From Coriolopsis trogii (lineage: Eukaryota; Basidiomycota; Agaricomycetes; Polyporales; Polyporaceae): DNA of 64,000 nt. Made by a program: the position numbers and the translations under genes. The notes beneath the pieces are model-generated. The model was not told where the DNA came from and ran no database searches. It saw only the letters and a list, made by a program, of their open reading frames with translations. Where the stretch lies: positions 806,001-870,000 of the forward strand of contig JAHYIO010000033.1 of NCBI GenBank assembly GCA_020543525.1. The letters are read 5' to 3'. Positions 24,383-36,478 of this stretch are shown piece by piece. Each line of letters opens with the position of its first letter. Within the stretch, counting starts at the first letter, position 1.

Positions 24383-27300
24383 ATGACTACCTCTTCCACC
24401 GAGAGCAATGTACCCTTTTTATTGTACGATGCTGTAGGATTCTCGCAGTAGATGTACTGACACAGTTCTTAGTTTCGTAGAACTCGTGGAAGCTATCGCG
24501 AAGATCAACCCGCACAAGGCATCCGGCAAGCAGTCACGAACGACGCGCTACCGCGGTACACCATCGTACACGATTCTACAACGATGGCTAGACCGACTGC
24601 GCTCTCAATACTCCCCATTGCCCCCCAATACGATCGCTATAATCCTTCGCTTCCTTTTCCCTGACGACGACACGAAACGTAAATATGGGCTCCAAGAAAC
24701 TCGCTTGGCCCAACATCTCGTGAGAATACTCGGCGTATCAAGTGAAACACAAGGAAGAGGCGAAAGGCTGAGGAAGTGGCAAGGTGAAGACGCGGTCGGA
24801 TGCCTCGGCCAGGAGGTCAAGAACATCATGTCCGATACCGCATATACCCAGACATCGGACACGTCTCTGACTTTAGAACAAGTGGACGACCTACTCACTG
24901 AGCTCGCAGTCAAATGCCCCTTCTCCGACATCACAGTATATGCGTCGACCTCAGCTGCTACGCCCCGTCGATCGAGAGAGGCCGTCCTGACGTCGCTCTA
25001 TACGTCCCTCACACCCTCCGAAGCCGCAGTGGTGACACAGATCATTCTCAAGGACCTCCGCCCCCTGCTCTATCCAGTCCCGTCCACTGCGGCACACTAT
25101 ACCGCAGCTCTCCTTCAATACAAGAGCAACGCTCTCCATGTCCTAAGCAAGGAAGCTGCGATGCACGCTTGGGACCCGTCAGGACGCTTCGCCGTCATTT
25201 TCAGGACGCGGTCTGACTTTGAAGAAACTGCTCGGGCATGGGCTCAGCTGCAATTCGGAGATACCTTACCGTCGCCTGAGCCTGAGTTCGGGTCCCAGAT
25301 ACAGGTTCGTTGTACACTTCTGCGGGAAAACGCGCATATATTGACCTCGACCAAGATTCCAAAGTGCGTCAAAGGTCAAGGCACTGTGCAATCGCTCAAG
25401 CTTCTCCGAGGCGCAGAGAAGGTATGGGCAGAGACCAAGTACGACGGCGAGCGTGCGCAGATACACGTTCGCCTGGACGACGACGGAAAGCCTCAGATCA
25501 AGATCTTCAGCAAAAGTGGCAGGGACTCGACATTGGACAGAGCTGGGATACATGAGTAAGCTATAGTCCTTGTCGTGCGCCACATTGAAGTACTGATAGT
25601 CTTCCTTGCAGGGTCGTATTCGAGGCCCTCGGCATTCCGAGAGACGGCACCTCTGCCAATGAACTTGCTGTCACCCCACGTTTCAAGAAAAGCATCATAG
25701 TTGAAGCCGAAATGGTCGCTTTCTCTTCTACCTTGGGTCGCATTGACGGTATAGACACCTACTTCACCACTGGCCCTGCAGATGTCTGAAGATGCCTGTT
25801 CGTAGAATTTTGGCGCATTCGCAGTCTGATTGCAAGCACTGCGATAGGAGTGCGCCACAAGACCCCACCGAGACCGTTATCTACTCAAGATTCAATGTCA
25901 GTGTTCCATACCTTCTTAAACGAAGTTTTTGGCATGGCTGATACGGACTCCTCAGGGCCTCACAGACTTCTCTGATCTCTAACGCATCTGACGGCGGCTC
26001 GCGCCACCTCGCACTGGTGTTCTTCGACATCCTGCTCTTGGACAACGTTTCTCTCCTTTCCCTCCCCTACGGCGAGCGTCGACAAACTTTGGAGCGAGTC
26101 ATAACAGTGATACCCGGGTACTCGATACTTGCAGCAAGAACGTGCATCGATATGAGGCGACCGGACGCGGCAGATACGTTCCGGGCGACATTCGCGAAGC
26201 TGATTGCGGAACATGAAGAAGGAGTCGTACTGAAGGCTGACAGTGCTTCGTACGCGGAAAGGCAATGGCCGTGGGTCAAGGTACGCGTGGTTGGACAGTT
26301 TTCCGAGAGTCCTCTTATGAGACATGCATCCAGCTCAAACGTGACTACATACCCGGCTATGGCGACACTGTGGACCTCATCCTGGTTGGAGCGTCTTGGG
26401 ACAAGAATCGTGCAAGAGAGTTGCGAGGTGCGTGGTATTTGGTGCTTCTCAACGAACGCCTGGATCGAGGCTCATCAACTCGTCAAAGTGACACCAAATG
26501 CATATACGACATTCTACTTTGGCGCGCTTGCAAATGCGGAAGCTTGCCGAGAGGATGTAGGAGTGATACCTTTCTTTGCGTTGCCTTTGGAGCTGATCAC
26601 GACGATCTTCAGTCCTCGTGTCGCCCACACTTCGATGTCATCTTCACGTCTTCGTATGGGCTCACGCGCGAGAAGCTAGAAGAGCTTAATTTTATGGTCA
26701 AAAGCTCGGATCCCGTCGTCTATCGCTCAAAGGCAAGCTTTGCATATACATGTATGATCTAGTCATGGACCCAATTAACCTCATTTCAGGCTTTGGAGAA
26801 ATTGCCGTACACATGCAAGCTTTGCCCTAAAGTGCCTGCTCCTGTGATTCTCCTCTCGCAGCCTCTCCTTGCGGAATTATTCGGAGCAGGTTTCACGAAG
26901 GCGCAAGGGAGCACTGTAAGGCACGATCTCGACTCTTGTTGCAACCATTTCCAACGTTCATTTGCTCTTTTCAGTTGTATGAACTTCGGTTCCCGCGCAT
27001 CTCCAAAGTTCACCGACCGTCCTCAAGACCTTGGATCGACGGTCTCTCTCTGGCCGAGTTTCAGCAGATAGCCCGTTCCGCTGTCGGGCGCGACCGCTCT
27101 GGCAAAGACGTTGATGACTGGGTGAAGACGTCTTTCCGACCTGATGCTCCGCTATCTCCTGGTGTACGCTCATCGCAGAAGAGGAAGCAAACAGAAGTCC
27201 GCTGGATTGAGAAGTTGGAAGCGGCCGATGGTAAGCGGAGCCCGTCAAAGAAGGGCCGTTTGGATGGGAGATCGTCAGGAGAACAACAAAAGGTAATGGA

Positions 27301-28099
27301 GGCCAGTGTCGATGAGAACGAAGGCATGTCAGGCGACACTCCTAGATGCAGGTTAGGCTCGGTGCGTTTGGGTTCTCGGACAAATTTGCCTGCATCTCTA
27401 CCATTGGTGTCACACCGCATTGCGAGTCCTCCGCCTTCCGCACTCCAGCCGTACGCGACTGGAAGCACCACACCTCAGGAGCTTCTAACGCCTCCCATGT
27501 CTTCCCCCCATTCTGTCGACCGACTACCGCCCTCATCACCCCTCACCGCGCTCACTGTTCAAGCCACACTTCTACTACCCTCAACCCTGCCTGCGATAGC
27601 GAAGACTATCCATACTACACCGCGACAAGTAAAGTCCGGGCCTACGAGCCCTTGTGTTGTTCCCACATCTCCCGCAGCCACGCCCGACACACTGCATCAC
27701 TTCCTACAAGATTCAGTCGTCTGGCTGGCACGAGCTCCCGGTACACCTCGTCCATGTTGGCGAGCCCCTTCGCATTCGGTCGTACCCATGGGGAATCAAG
27801 TCTCCACACTGGACGCTGTCATGATTGCATGCGGGTGGGATGATTCACCGCCGTGTACATGGGCCAAGCGCGGCGTGGTCTTTGTGGACGTCACGGAGAG
27901 CGAAGACTCGGCCAAGAGACTGGTATATACGCTAGGCGAGCTTGCCAGGCGACGAGGTCTCCTCAACGAGAAGGCACGGGCTGGTAGCCAAAGCAAGCCG
28001 ATAATTGTCCTAGACATGAAGCTGCTGGCCTATCACGCGCTGGAAGAGGGCATCACGCCGGCGGAGGTGGAGGGTCGTGCGCTTTGTCGGTTTGGATAA
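24383..28099 (+). CDS. DNA-ligase-IV-like ATP-dependent DNA ligase
   Basis: ATP-dependent DNA ligase that seals 5'-phosphate/3'-OH nicks. The sequence most resembles the ligase IV group (end joining). Exons 24383-24423, 24473-25304, 25356-25555, 25612-25748, 25806-25900, 25966-26280, 26334-26427, 26489-26556, 26613-26732, 26790-26915 and 26975-28099 give 1050 aa. Residues 1 to about 240 are the DNA-binding region. The nucleotidyl-transfer lysine is K319 in motif I (KYDGER). Later motifs are VEAEMVAF, EEGVVLKAD and LKRDYIPGYGD, followed by the OB-fold stretch YTCKLCPKVP and YELRFPRISKV. The last 300 or so residues are Ser/Pro-rich with no BRCT pattern, unlike canonical Lig4. The intron after 26732 starts with GC. 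The 51-nt intron 25305-25355 is in frame and could be retained. Confidence 0.85.
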
Positions 28100-28800
28100 A
28101 TGTTTCGTGATGGTATTGTTAAGGATACATTCATTGGGATGGGGCACATTGGGTGCATGGCCTGGACGCTGCATGGGCATGCCTGGACTGCGAATGTGTG
28201 GCGCTTGTGGGTGACTTTCGTCGGTTTGCTCGCTTCCTCGGCACAGACGATGTTCGGTTCCTCGGCAGACACCCGTGCAGCGGCTGACGCCCAAGAGCTG
28301 GTGCGTGCGGCGGCTAACCCCCCGGGTCAGCCGTACTCCTATATGAGTCGGGCGGCCATCGACCCAGCTCTCCAATGGACACCTCCGCACGCCACGAGAA
28401 CAAAGTCTCCCGTGGTTGCTGAGAAGCTACCCAGGACGGGTCGGTGAGTCGTCTAAGCATATACACGCATTCCCCTCCTTTCTCACTCCCCTCCACAGCT
28501 GCCAAGACTTGAGCAGGAGAACTCGACGGCCAAATGTTGTCGGGACGCTGTGACGGCGGCACGGCTTAAGGCATGGAGTGAGTACTTACTTCATAAACAG
28601 CCTGAATCTGACGCTGACAACTCCTGCTTTAGCGGGGGCTCGGGCGGGGCGGCCGAGGGGCACTGGCAGAGGCTTGCCCGCAGAGGTCCACAGTAGACCC
28701 GGGCGAGGACGCTGCCAGTCTCGGAACAGCACGGTGCCTAGAATGGTCAAGAACCGTTGAAAGGTGTTGTTGTTGCTACTGCCAGAAGGCTCGAATACCT
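28100..28800 (+). other. Possible unresolved small gene 3' of the ligase
   Basis: Several splice-like blocks occur on the plus strand: an ORF from about 28230 ending near a GTGAGT donor at 28446, a segment after a CACAG acceptor with RLEQENSTAKCCRDA, and a Gly/Arg-rich block ending by 28760 or running into a Cys cluster (ERCCCCYCQK). The phases of these pieces do not all agree, so no model is offered. It may be a real lineage-specific gene or a decayed one. Confidence 0.25.
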
Positions 28801-29482
28801 TTCGTGTGAGCTATCTCTACATCACTTCTATCCCTACCTCCCCTGATTCGATCATATCTTACAGCGATGCGAATTGGGCAGTTTGACAAAGTCGATACTG
28901 TTCTCAAGGGGCTCCCAAGAGCCGAAGATGCGACTCAAAGTCGCGTATGCTTGTCTCTCGTTGTGTTGTGGCCGATGTGCTCGAGACGTCGTTGACGACT
29001 CAGCTTCGGTCTCTCCACACGGGACGGCTAGGCCAAGTGAAATTCAATTATCCCAGGACATCTGGCCCGCCACTTCCGTCTCTCCTTTCGGAGATTGGGC
29101 AGTGTAGGCGCGCCATCCCGACGTGATTCTGTCAACAAACCCCTCGTGTGCGTCATCAGTTTCTCCGTCTCACCGTCTGTTTTCTAACTCCATCATGTTT
29201 TCTAGCGACGCGAACGGACAGTACGACAAAGTCATACAATCCTACATGAGCCCACGAGCGCTCCAAGATAACTAATAACCCATCACACCGACTTGTCTCC
29301 CGAGATGATGCGGCATCCGAGCTCGAGACGTCTCTGACGACTTAGCGGCCAGAGTCTTCCATCCGGGATTGAAAGGTCACCTGCAAATCAATCACCCTTG
29401 GACATCCGGCGCGCCACTTGTCCTCGTTGTGCAGAGATCAGTCGTATAGGCGCGTGTTCGCGCGACGTGCTTCTCTCAGCCC
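28801..29482. repeat. Diverged tandem duplication, unit about 342 bp
   Basis: Two adjacent copies (about 28801-29142 and 29143-29482) align at a constant offset of 341-342 bp. Shared blocks include CGATGCGAA/CGACGCGAA (28865 and 29206), GCTCGAGACGTC (28979 and 29321) and GGACATCTGGC/GGACATCCGGC (about 29058 and 29400). Each copy has a splice-acceptor-like pyrimidine tract plus TACAG/TCTAG before the CGANGCGAA block. Small indels shift frames between copies. Confidence 0.7.
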
Positions 29483-30039
29483 ACAAGTTGTGTCTTGCGC
29501 CACTCAGTAATATCCATTCCAGCTCCCGCACTCCCAACGCGAAAACCCGTAGTCGTAGTATACTTTACCTTTGACACCATCGTATACCAAGATGACGCTT
29601 GTCACTATACTGCATCAGAAGAGGTACTGCTACAAGTACATATCATCGTAACATACGTACTGTAGTTTAGATCGGATTCCCCACACGATGCGCGCTTGCA
29701 GTCTCAGAATGCGAAGTCGTTGACATTGGTCTTCATAATGGACAGTGCTCTTGAGCTCTCCCCGTCTGTTAGCATGCCACCCTAGATGATTATAGCTTCT
29801 GATTGACACTTCCAGTTATCGAACCAGCTCGATTGCCTTTTGCGGCAATGCACCAGAAGCGAGCACGTGGAGGAGGAGGAGACGGAGGCGCTAGCAGCGC
29901 CAACGACGACGAGGACGTCGACCACCGAGTCTATCCTCAACTTGTCCCTCGTGTTGACTCTCCTCGCCACATCGTATCGTCTCTCGTGATCTGTGTGCAG
30001 CCACACGTTTGTCATGCTCTCATAGTCCATACGACAACC
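29483..30039. other. Intergenic, TMEM170 promoter side
   Basis: No gene is seen. This stretch should carry the TMEM170-type gene promoter, but no clear TATA box is recognised. Confidence 0.4.
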
Positions 30040-30931
30040 ATGTCTGGGACGCCGTCATGGCCTTCGCTGTACAACCCTGCAGTGGAGCTCTTTCCTCTAG
30101 AACACCAGGATCCCATCCAACCGGGGGGAAGATATCTGCATGATGCCGATGGTGAGTAGGGCATAAATATTCTTGGTCACGCTGCGATCAATATACACCT
30201 CCAGACATCTTCCGCTTCACCCTGTATTGGACTTTGGTCCTTTACTGCCCGTCGTTCATCATATGTGGGACATACGCCTTCCTCAATCTCTCTTTTCCTC
30301 CGCGGAGAGTTTCCTCTAAGAACTACAGGCCATGGCTATTACACTCGAACTCGAAGCAGTCGTATAGGAGCGTTCCCAACGGCGAACACGTCCCACTGAG
30401 GCGGTACGACCGACAGGGACTTGCGGCTGACGTCGGAAGCCCTAGCCAGTTCCGTCTGCCGTCCCGGTCGCCGGCCAAACAGAACGAGAGGAGATCGAGG
30501 CTGACGTTCGCGATTCTCGTGTTCATGTTGTTCACCTGTTTTGCGTTGGGAGGAGCTGTCGTTGGGTCGGCTGTTACGGGTTACGTGCTCGCCGGGCTGT
30601 TCAAGGCAGCGAAGTACAATATGTCTACGTATGTCTTTCTTTCTCATTGAGCTTGACCTTATTGGTGTCATGCGGCCATTTGACATCAATGTCATATGGT
30701 GGAAATCGCATAGAGGTGATACATTCACCCGGCTCGTTCACCAATGTAGCTCGCGCTCGCGTTGTGCCTAGCCCGATCACTGACGTTCACTTAGATGGAT
30801 ACCACTCCTAGGTGCCTTGATGCAAACGCTGGTGGGACTCCTTGCGTGAGTACGGTACACCTTACTTCTGCGTCATCATCTCACGGAGGTATCTCCTCAG
30901 GTTATGGCCTACCGTCATTGACATCATATGA
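30040..30931 (+). CDS. TMEM170-type integral membrane protein
   Basis: Small multi-pass membrane protein of the TMEM170 family; animal homologues shape the ER and nuclear envelope. The four exons are 30040-30151, 30205-30628, 30795-30845 and 30901-30931 (205 aa). After a soluble N-terminus ([19 protein letters not shown]), a first helix reads [19 protein letters not shown] basic Ser/Arg-rich loop leads to [20 protein letters not shown], then [20 protein letters not shown] and the last helix [17 protein letters not shown], ending VIDII. The GG..G..(T/S)[10 protein letters not shown] pattern is the family hallmark as I know it. The extended loop between helices 1 and 2 is longer than in animals. 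Confidence 0.82.
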
Positions 30932-33672
30932 ATATCCACGAGTGCTCGGGCTCATTTCCGTCTTGCGCCTCGTGATCGCAACTACCACCTATACCGTATT
31001 TGACACGATGCCCACCACCCTGTAACGTATCGTCATGGACGGTTATTCACACAGTGCTCTTTACCAACCCATCCTGGAGGATGCAGTAATCACCGCCGAG
31101 CCGATGCCGAGTCTCAAGACTACCACGGCAGACAACGCTTTATGACTACTTCTCTCCCCCGCTGGTGCCACGGTAGGCACAGCGCTGGTGGTAGCATCTG
31201 ACCTCTAGGTCCTGAAAGGTTCTCTTCGGACAATGACGCGGAGACATCGGACAAAGTGCATGTGAGTGGCGACCGGCACCTGTGTACCCGATACCTTTCA
31301 TTTAGGTGCGGTCAGGCCTACACTCCTGCCAACGTAGGGCGGTCCGCAAGATGGTCCCGGTGCCCGGTACCTGGTAGCCAAGTCCATTCCTAACAGGTAT
31401 GCCACCCCCGCGCCGGCTGTGCCTGCCAGTTCAATGCCCCAATTCAGCGTATTGCAGTCCAAGGGAAAGCCAACATGGCGGAGACGTTGATGGTATCCAC
31501 CCTTGCCATTTCCGCCCTTGTTCTCTCGGGACGGTGAAACCTCGACAAGTGTCTGTGAGCTCCATCGCAGCGAGGCGACCGCGTCCCCAGGCTGTCTGGG
31601 CGATTCTCCGAGGTATGACCTCACAGCTGAATGCTTCAGCCTCCGAGCTTCAGGGCGGCTGAGGCTGACGATCCCATACAGTCGCGAACGGAAGACGAGC
31701 GGGGCAGGGAACGGTTGGCGAGGTCCGTCAGGACCGATGGACCGGATGTGCGCGACCGTTCTCGTGCAGAAGCTCGCGATCGGGCCACGAGCCTTCGCAA
31801 GATGTGGCCAGAGCGCTCGCGTTCTGGCTTCTCTCTCCTTCCTTTGCGAACAGCTAGGTTACACCGACGATTCCACGGGCACAGGATATCGCTCAGAGAT
31901 CTCCATTCAGTCTGTGTAGGTCGCTGGGCAGGCATGCCCCCACAGTGTCTACTCTGCCGTCCCTGTGTCCTGAAGCCGGCTTGGCTGGTGCTCACGCTTG
32001 GCGATTGAACCATCGCTGTATGTCCCTCGACCGCGATCCTGCCCGGACGTCAACGCCCGACGTCTACCACCGGTGGTACGTGCACTCGCATGCTATTCAT
32101 AGCCGCGCGCTCACCTCCATGCATTCTCCCACTTTACGTGCTTGGTTCTCGTCCGTGCCATTATTCCTTTCTCTTCGTGCGCTCCAGGCGCGGGGCAGTT
32201 GACTTGAGCATGCGAAGAGATGTCATCGCGATGGACCTTTCTTGGTCGTTCGCACTCCGTGCATCGCGGCCCGCGCTCTGTCCGTCCCTCATCTGGCCCA
32301 TCAGCTGGTCCGTCATTCTCGTCGACTCCTTTCGAACCCGCTCTCATGCCCGCCATCGATTGTGATCTGTACCACGGCCTGCCAGCAGCCAATGTCACCA
32401 TAAACGGCGTTCGGAGCATGGAATGCAAGACTCAGGACCCAGATCGTCTACCCATGCCGCCCTTCCCTGCGCCAGCTGATGGTTTCTCAGCGTTGTGCGA
32501 GAGAAGGTGCGCCGTTGTTCGCCGTCAACTGATCCTCCCTCACATTGTCTTCACCATCACATCACAACTCAAACCCTCCCGCATCCGGACATCCGTGTGG
32601 TTCGTTCGCTTTGGCGCCGCTCCCCGTGGTTCTCGGTGGCGGGAACATCATTTCTGGTGGACCCGTCTCGAACGCCGTCGGTGGCAGTTTCGTGCAGGGA
32701 CGCGCCGTCCAGCTGCTCAACTGGCGAGTTGCCTAACCTGATTTTCTCATGTAAGGCTTGCAAGCGTCCCGTGCATCCGCCTGAATGGGGATATATTGTG
32801 CCTTTTTTCTACGCACTTGTTCTGTGAATGGAGAAAGCTGAAGGACCGAAGATGCAGGTATCGCCGACTATGCATGCTGCCGCATTGGCATTCGGCCGTG
32901 ACCCCATCTCAACGGCAGGTGGAGAAGGCGATGATGATGTCTGCAATTGAATACCCCATGGTTCTCACCATCATTCCTTTGTTCGAAACCACCAGTGGTG
33001 TCGCGTTTGGAATTGCGGGCTCACATACTACACGTTCGGCACCGAGCGTCCTGTGTGCACATGGTGGAACGTTTACGGACGGCCGACAGCCGCCACGCGC
33101 GCGGAAGCCACAATCTGTCGTCCGTCCGTCAACCTTCAACGTTTGCGGGGCGAGTGCGTAGGTTGTGATGCGAGCCTTGTACGCGTGATCGAGGACGGTT
33201 CCCTACCTCAAGTGCTCGACTCTGTCCTATGTCGTCGCTTACCGGTGTCAAGCACCCGTCGGGACCTGTTCAGCTCGTCCCCGAGGCGGACGGACGCGCG
33301 CAGCGGGGTGCTTCTAGGTCGCCCTGCGCGCTCTTTGACCTGTGCGTGCGTCTGTGCGACGACGGAGTTCCTTCTCAGGCTGCCCCGCGCTCGTGTTCCG
33401 CTGGTGCAGGAATTGGATATACATGGTCCGTACGCACTAGCTCCTCTGCGCCGCGACCCTCGACCCTATACGGCTCCTTTCCCTGACCGGTCATGCGCGC
33501 TCTCCCCGCATGGAGCCAGTAGGTTGGTAGTTCCGTGCTAGGAGCTGGCTGCGTTCTGGACGCTTATGGCTCGCTCACAGGTTCCGTGGGACGAGCTAAC
33601 GTTACGGCGGAACGAGGGAGGGGTAAGTATGATCATGATGGGACCACGGACTCACATCTGGGGTTGGTCCTT

Positions 33673-33696
33673 GCCGCCGCCGCCGCCGCCGCCGCC
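33673..33696. repeat. (GCC)8 triplet repeat
   Basis: Eight consecutive GCC triplets are read directly. Confidence 0.9.
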
Positions 33697-34421
33697 ATAC
33701 GAAGTTGTATCCCGAAGCACGGAGGCGTTGGCTTGCCATGTCGCTGCTAGGGCTACCGTCACGGATGACCACGCAGCCCCCTCATGTAGACTCTTGCGAT
33801 GTCCGTCCGGACATCCTCCCGCTCGTATCACGACTCGTGAGGATCGAAAGACTGTCCGAGTTCGCTGAGGAACCCACGCCTCCCCTTGGCGGCCCGACTT
33901 CACTAACACTAAAGCCACTCTAAATCGCTCGTTTACCTTTCAATGGTCCCCCCGGCTAACGGTCTGTGCACGTTCCCGGCTTGGCGCCCACGATGCGCAT
34001 TAATCCCTCGAGATTCACTCGGATGTGCCGTACACTGGCTGCACGAGCTGTAGAGTGTGCGAGACACGATCGTGGCGAGCCCGGGCCTGGGTCGGGCGTT
34101 GGGACTCGGGGAGACAAGGAGGCGCTGCTGAATGCTGAATGCTGGCTGGCTTACTGGATTTGGGGACCAGGGATGGCCGACTCTGACGCTGGCCTGAAGG
34201 CTCCGGGAGCTCAAACCACGCAGTCTGCCAGTCCGGGACCCACGGCGGCGCCTGCTACCAAAGGGGGGGGGGGAAGATTGGGCAGGGCATGTTCAGGTGA
34301 GTGTGAATGTCTTCCGGGATGCGATGGATCGCTTGACGTTCCGTGTTTCTGTTTCGCGGCGGCGTTGGCAGGCTGGGCTCTGCTGGGCTCTGCTGGGCTC
34401 GAGCGAGAGAGCGAGAGTCTG

Positions 34422-34423
<2 letters not shown>

Positions 34424-34478
<55 letters not shown>
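34424..34478. repeat. (AGGCCAG)n heptamer tandem repeat
   Basis: Seven perfect AGGCCAG units followed by a partial unit. Three copies of a CTGCTGGGCT-type decamer lie just upstream (about 34376-34410). Confidence 0.92.
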
Positions 34479-36464
34479 AGGGGATCGTCTTTGTTCGAGA
34501 ATGTGGAATCGCTGGGCGGTCTTGTTCTCCGGGCCTGGCATTGAACGTCCACGGGTGGTGGGAGGTGGGAGGTCCTGGGTCTGGATGGGGAGAGCTTGGC
34601 AGGATCCTCCCTCCACCCGGAGTGATACACGATGTGAACAGCTCCCGTCCACTGTGGGCGTACTGTTCGCGATGGAACACAAGAGGAGAGTCATGCAGGA
34701 ATTGCCCTCGGCGCGCACCGTGCTCCCCTTGCTTTGGCTAGCCTGCAGCAGCTGGAGCGCTCGAGCGGCATTCGAACATCACTCTGTGCGACTCGACACC
34801 CACCCAGAGAGGTCGTTTCCCATGTATGGGACGTGTTCGAACAGCAGCGGTCTGGCTCGGCCGTCTCGGAGACGCCTTCCAGCTCGAATGCCGGCTCGAA
34901 AAGGAAGTCGGATCCGTCGAGCCCGAAACACTCCAGCTTGCACTGAGGCCTGGGCGACATATGCATGCAGGTAAATAGATGTGCAAGTATGCGCATTTCC
35001 GCGCACATGCGCGCGTAATATGTGTGCAAATGTGCGACTGGGCCCTCTGCTGTTAAGCTAAATCCATGTCCGTGGCACACACGGGCCTCCACGCCCCCCG
35101 TGAATAGTTGGACGTTCATGCCATGTCCCGCAGCGAGCGGCTGAGTCGTGGTAGGTATGTGTGCGATATGGAGACTAGAAGGGCTGGGTGGGACATGTTC
35201 GCTCGCCGCAGCGTCCGCGGAAACCGAAGCCAGCTTGCGGGGGGCGACGAACCAGGGTCGAAGGGTTGAGAAGGTTGAGACCGTGCATGTAAGCCCCAAG
35301 CTCGGACGCACGCCGCGACGAGCTTGACTACTGTCAGTATATGCATTCGCCCGGAACAGCGCGCATCGGGTCCCAAGGCTCAAGCTCAATCAAGCACGGT
35401 TCCATCGCGATCCACGACGGAGATTCGACTCTCGCCTCGCCTGATATTTACATTCGTTGCCTTGCCACGACTTGGACCGTGTATATGTATACAGCATAGA
35501 CTGCGCAGGCGTCTCCATACACCGCGCTAGTGTTTCTCTCATCCTCATCCTGCCCCCCCACGCCACGCCACGGGTCCGGGTCTCCACCAGCGCGTGAACG
35601 GAGAGACTCGCGACTTTGCGATCTTTGGCCTTTGAGGCTTTCCGCTTCGGCGCGTGTCGCTGCACTGGCAGGCGCCGTGAGCCCCGATCTCTCTCGGGCT
35701 CCCATGGGCTCTGGCAGGTCTTACGCATCCTTCAGAATCAGTAGCTGCGCGCCCGGTGGAGGGTTCTGGGCTTGGTAGGAGAGATGCGTGATGATGAGGT
35801 TGGTAGAGAGCGCCTGGGCAGTACTCACCCACGAATGGACAAAAAAAAACTGGGCATAAACTGAGAAGGTGGCAGGATTCTGGAGAGTTGGAGAGAGAAA
35901 GAGAGAGAATGAACGGCTGGTAGAATCCCCGGGGGAACAAATCGGACTTATGTTCCGAACGCCCGAGGGGCCTCGCGAGGGAGATGGGGAAAAGCGCGAT
36001 CGTGCCGTCACGCCCCAGAGTGCAGTGTGGGGAATGCGCGGGGCGGGTAAGGGTCGGGACTGGGGGAAGCAGGCCTTGGCCATGGGCCCTGGCCCGTCCT
36101 CGCCCTGCCCACCGTCGACCGTCTCTCAGCACCGGGGCAGGCGTGGCGGAACGGACAGCGATACATACGACAGAGAGCCACGAGGCGGTCATTAACCGTG
36201 GCCACTTCCGTTTGTCGACCGTCCCCTCTCGCGCGCGCGACCTCTGTGGCTTGTTTCTGGGGCGTGGGGCCGTCCGTCACCGTCCGGGGCCCAGGGCGAC
36301 GCTTGAGGGACGGAGGAGGAAAGGGATCGATTGTCGCGTCGTGGCCATTCTCGACGTCGTGTGCGGGGAGGGCCGGCGCTGGTACGGTGACGGCCGGGCA
36401 CGCGCCGCGCGGTGGGTGCGGGTGCGCGATGCGTCGCTGCGCGCCGCCTGCTGCGCGAAGAAAG

Positions 36465-36478
36465 AAAAAAAAAAAAAA
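36465..36478 (+). repeat. Poly(A) tract
   Basis: Fourteen consecutive A residues in otherwise very GC-rich sequence. Confidence 0.9.

Noticed and set aside
30932..34000. Another DUF6534-type gene hidden in small exons
   Set aside because: I looked for the family landmarks (LDTLHQ-like, TGLLTS-like, LNxR-like) on the plus strand and found none in splice-compatible order.
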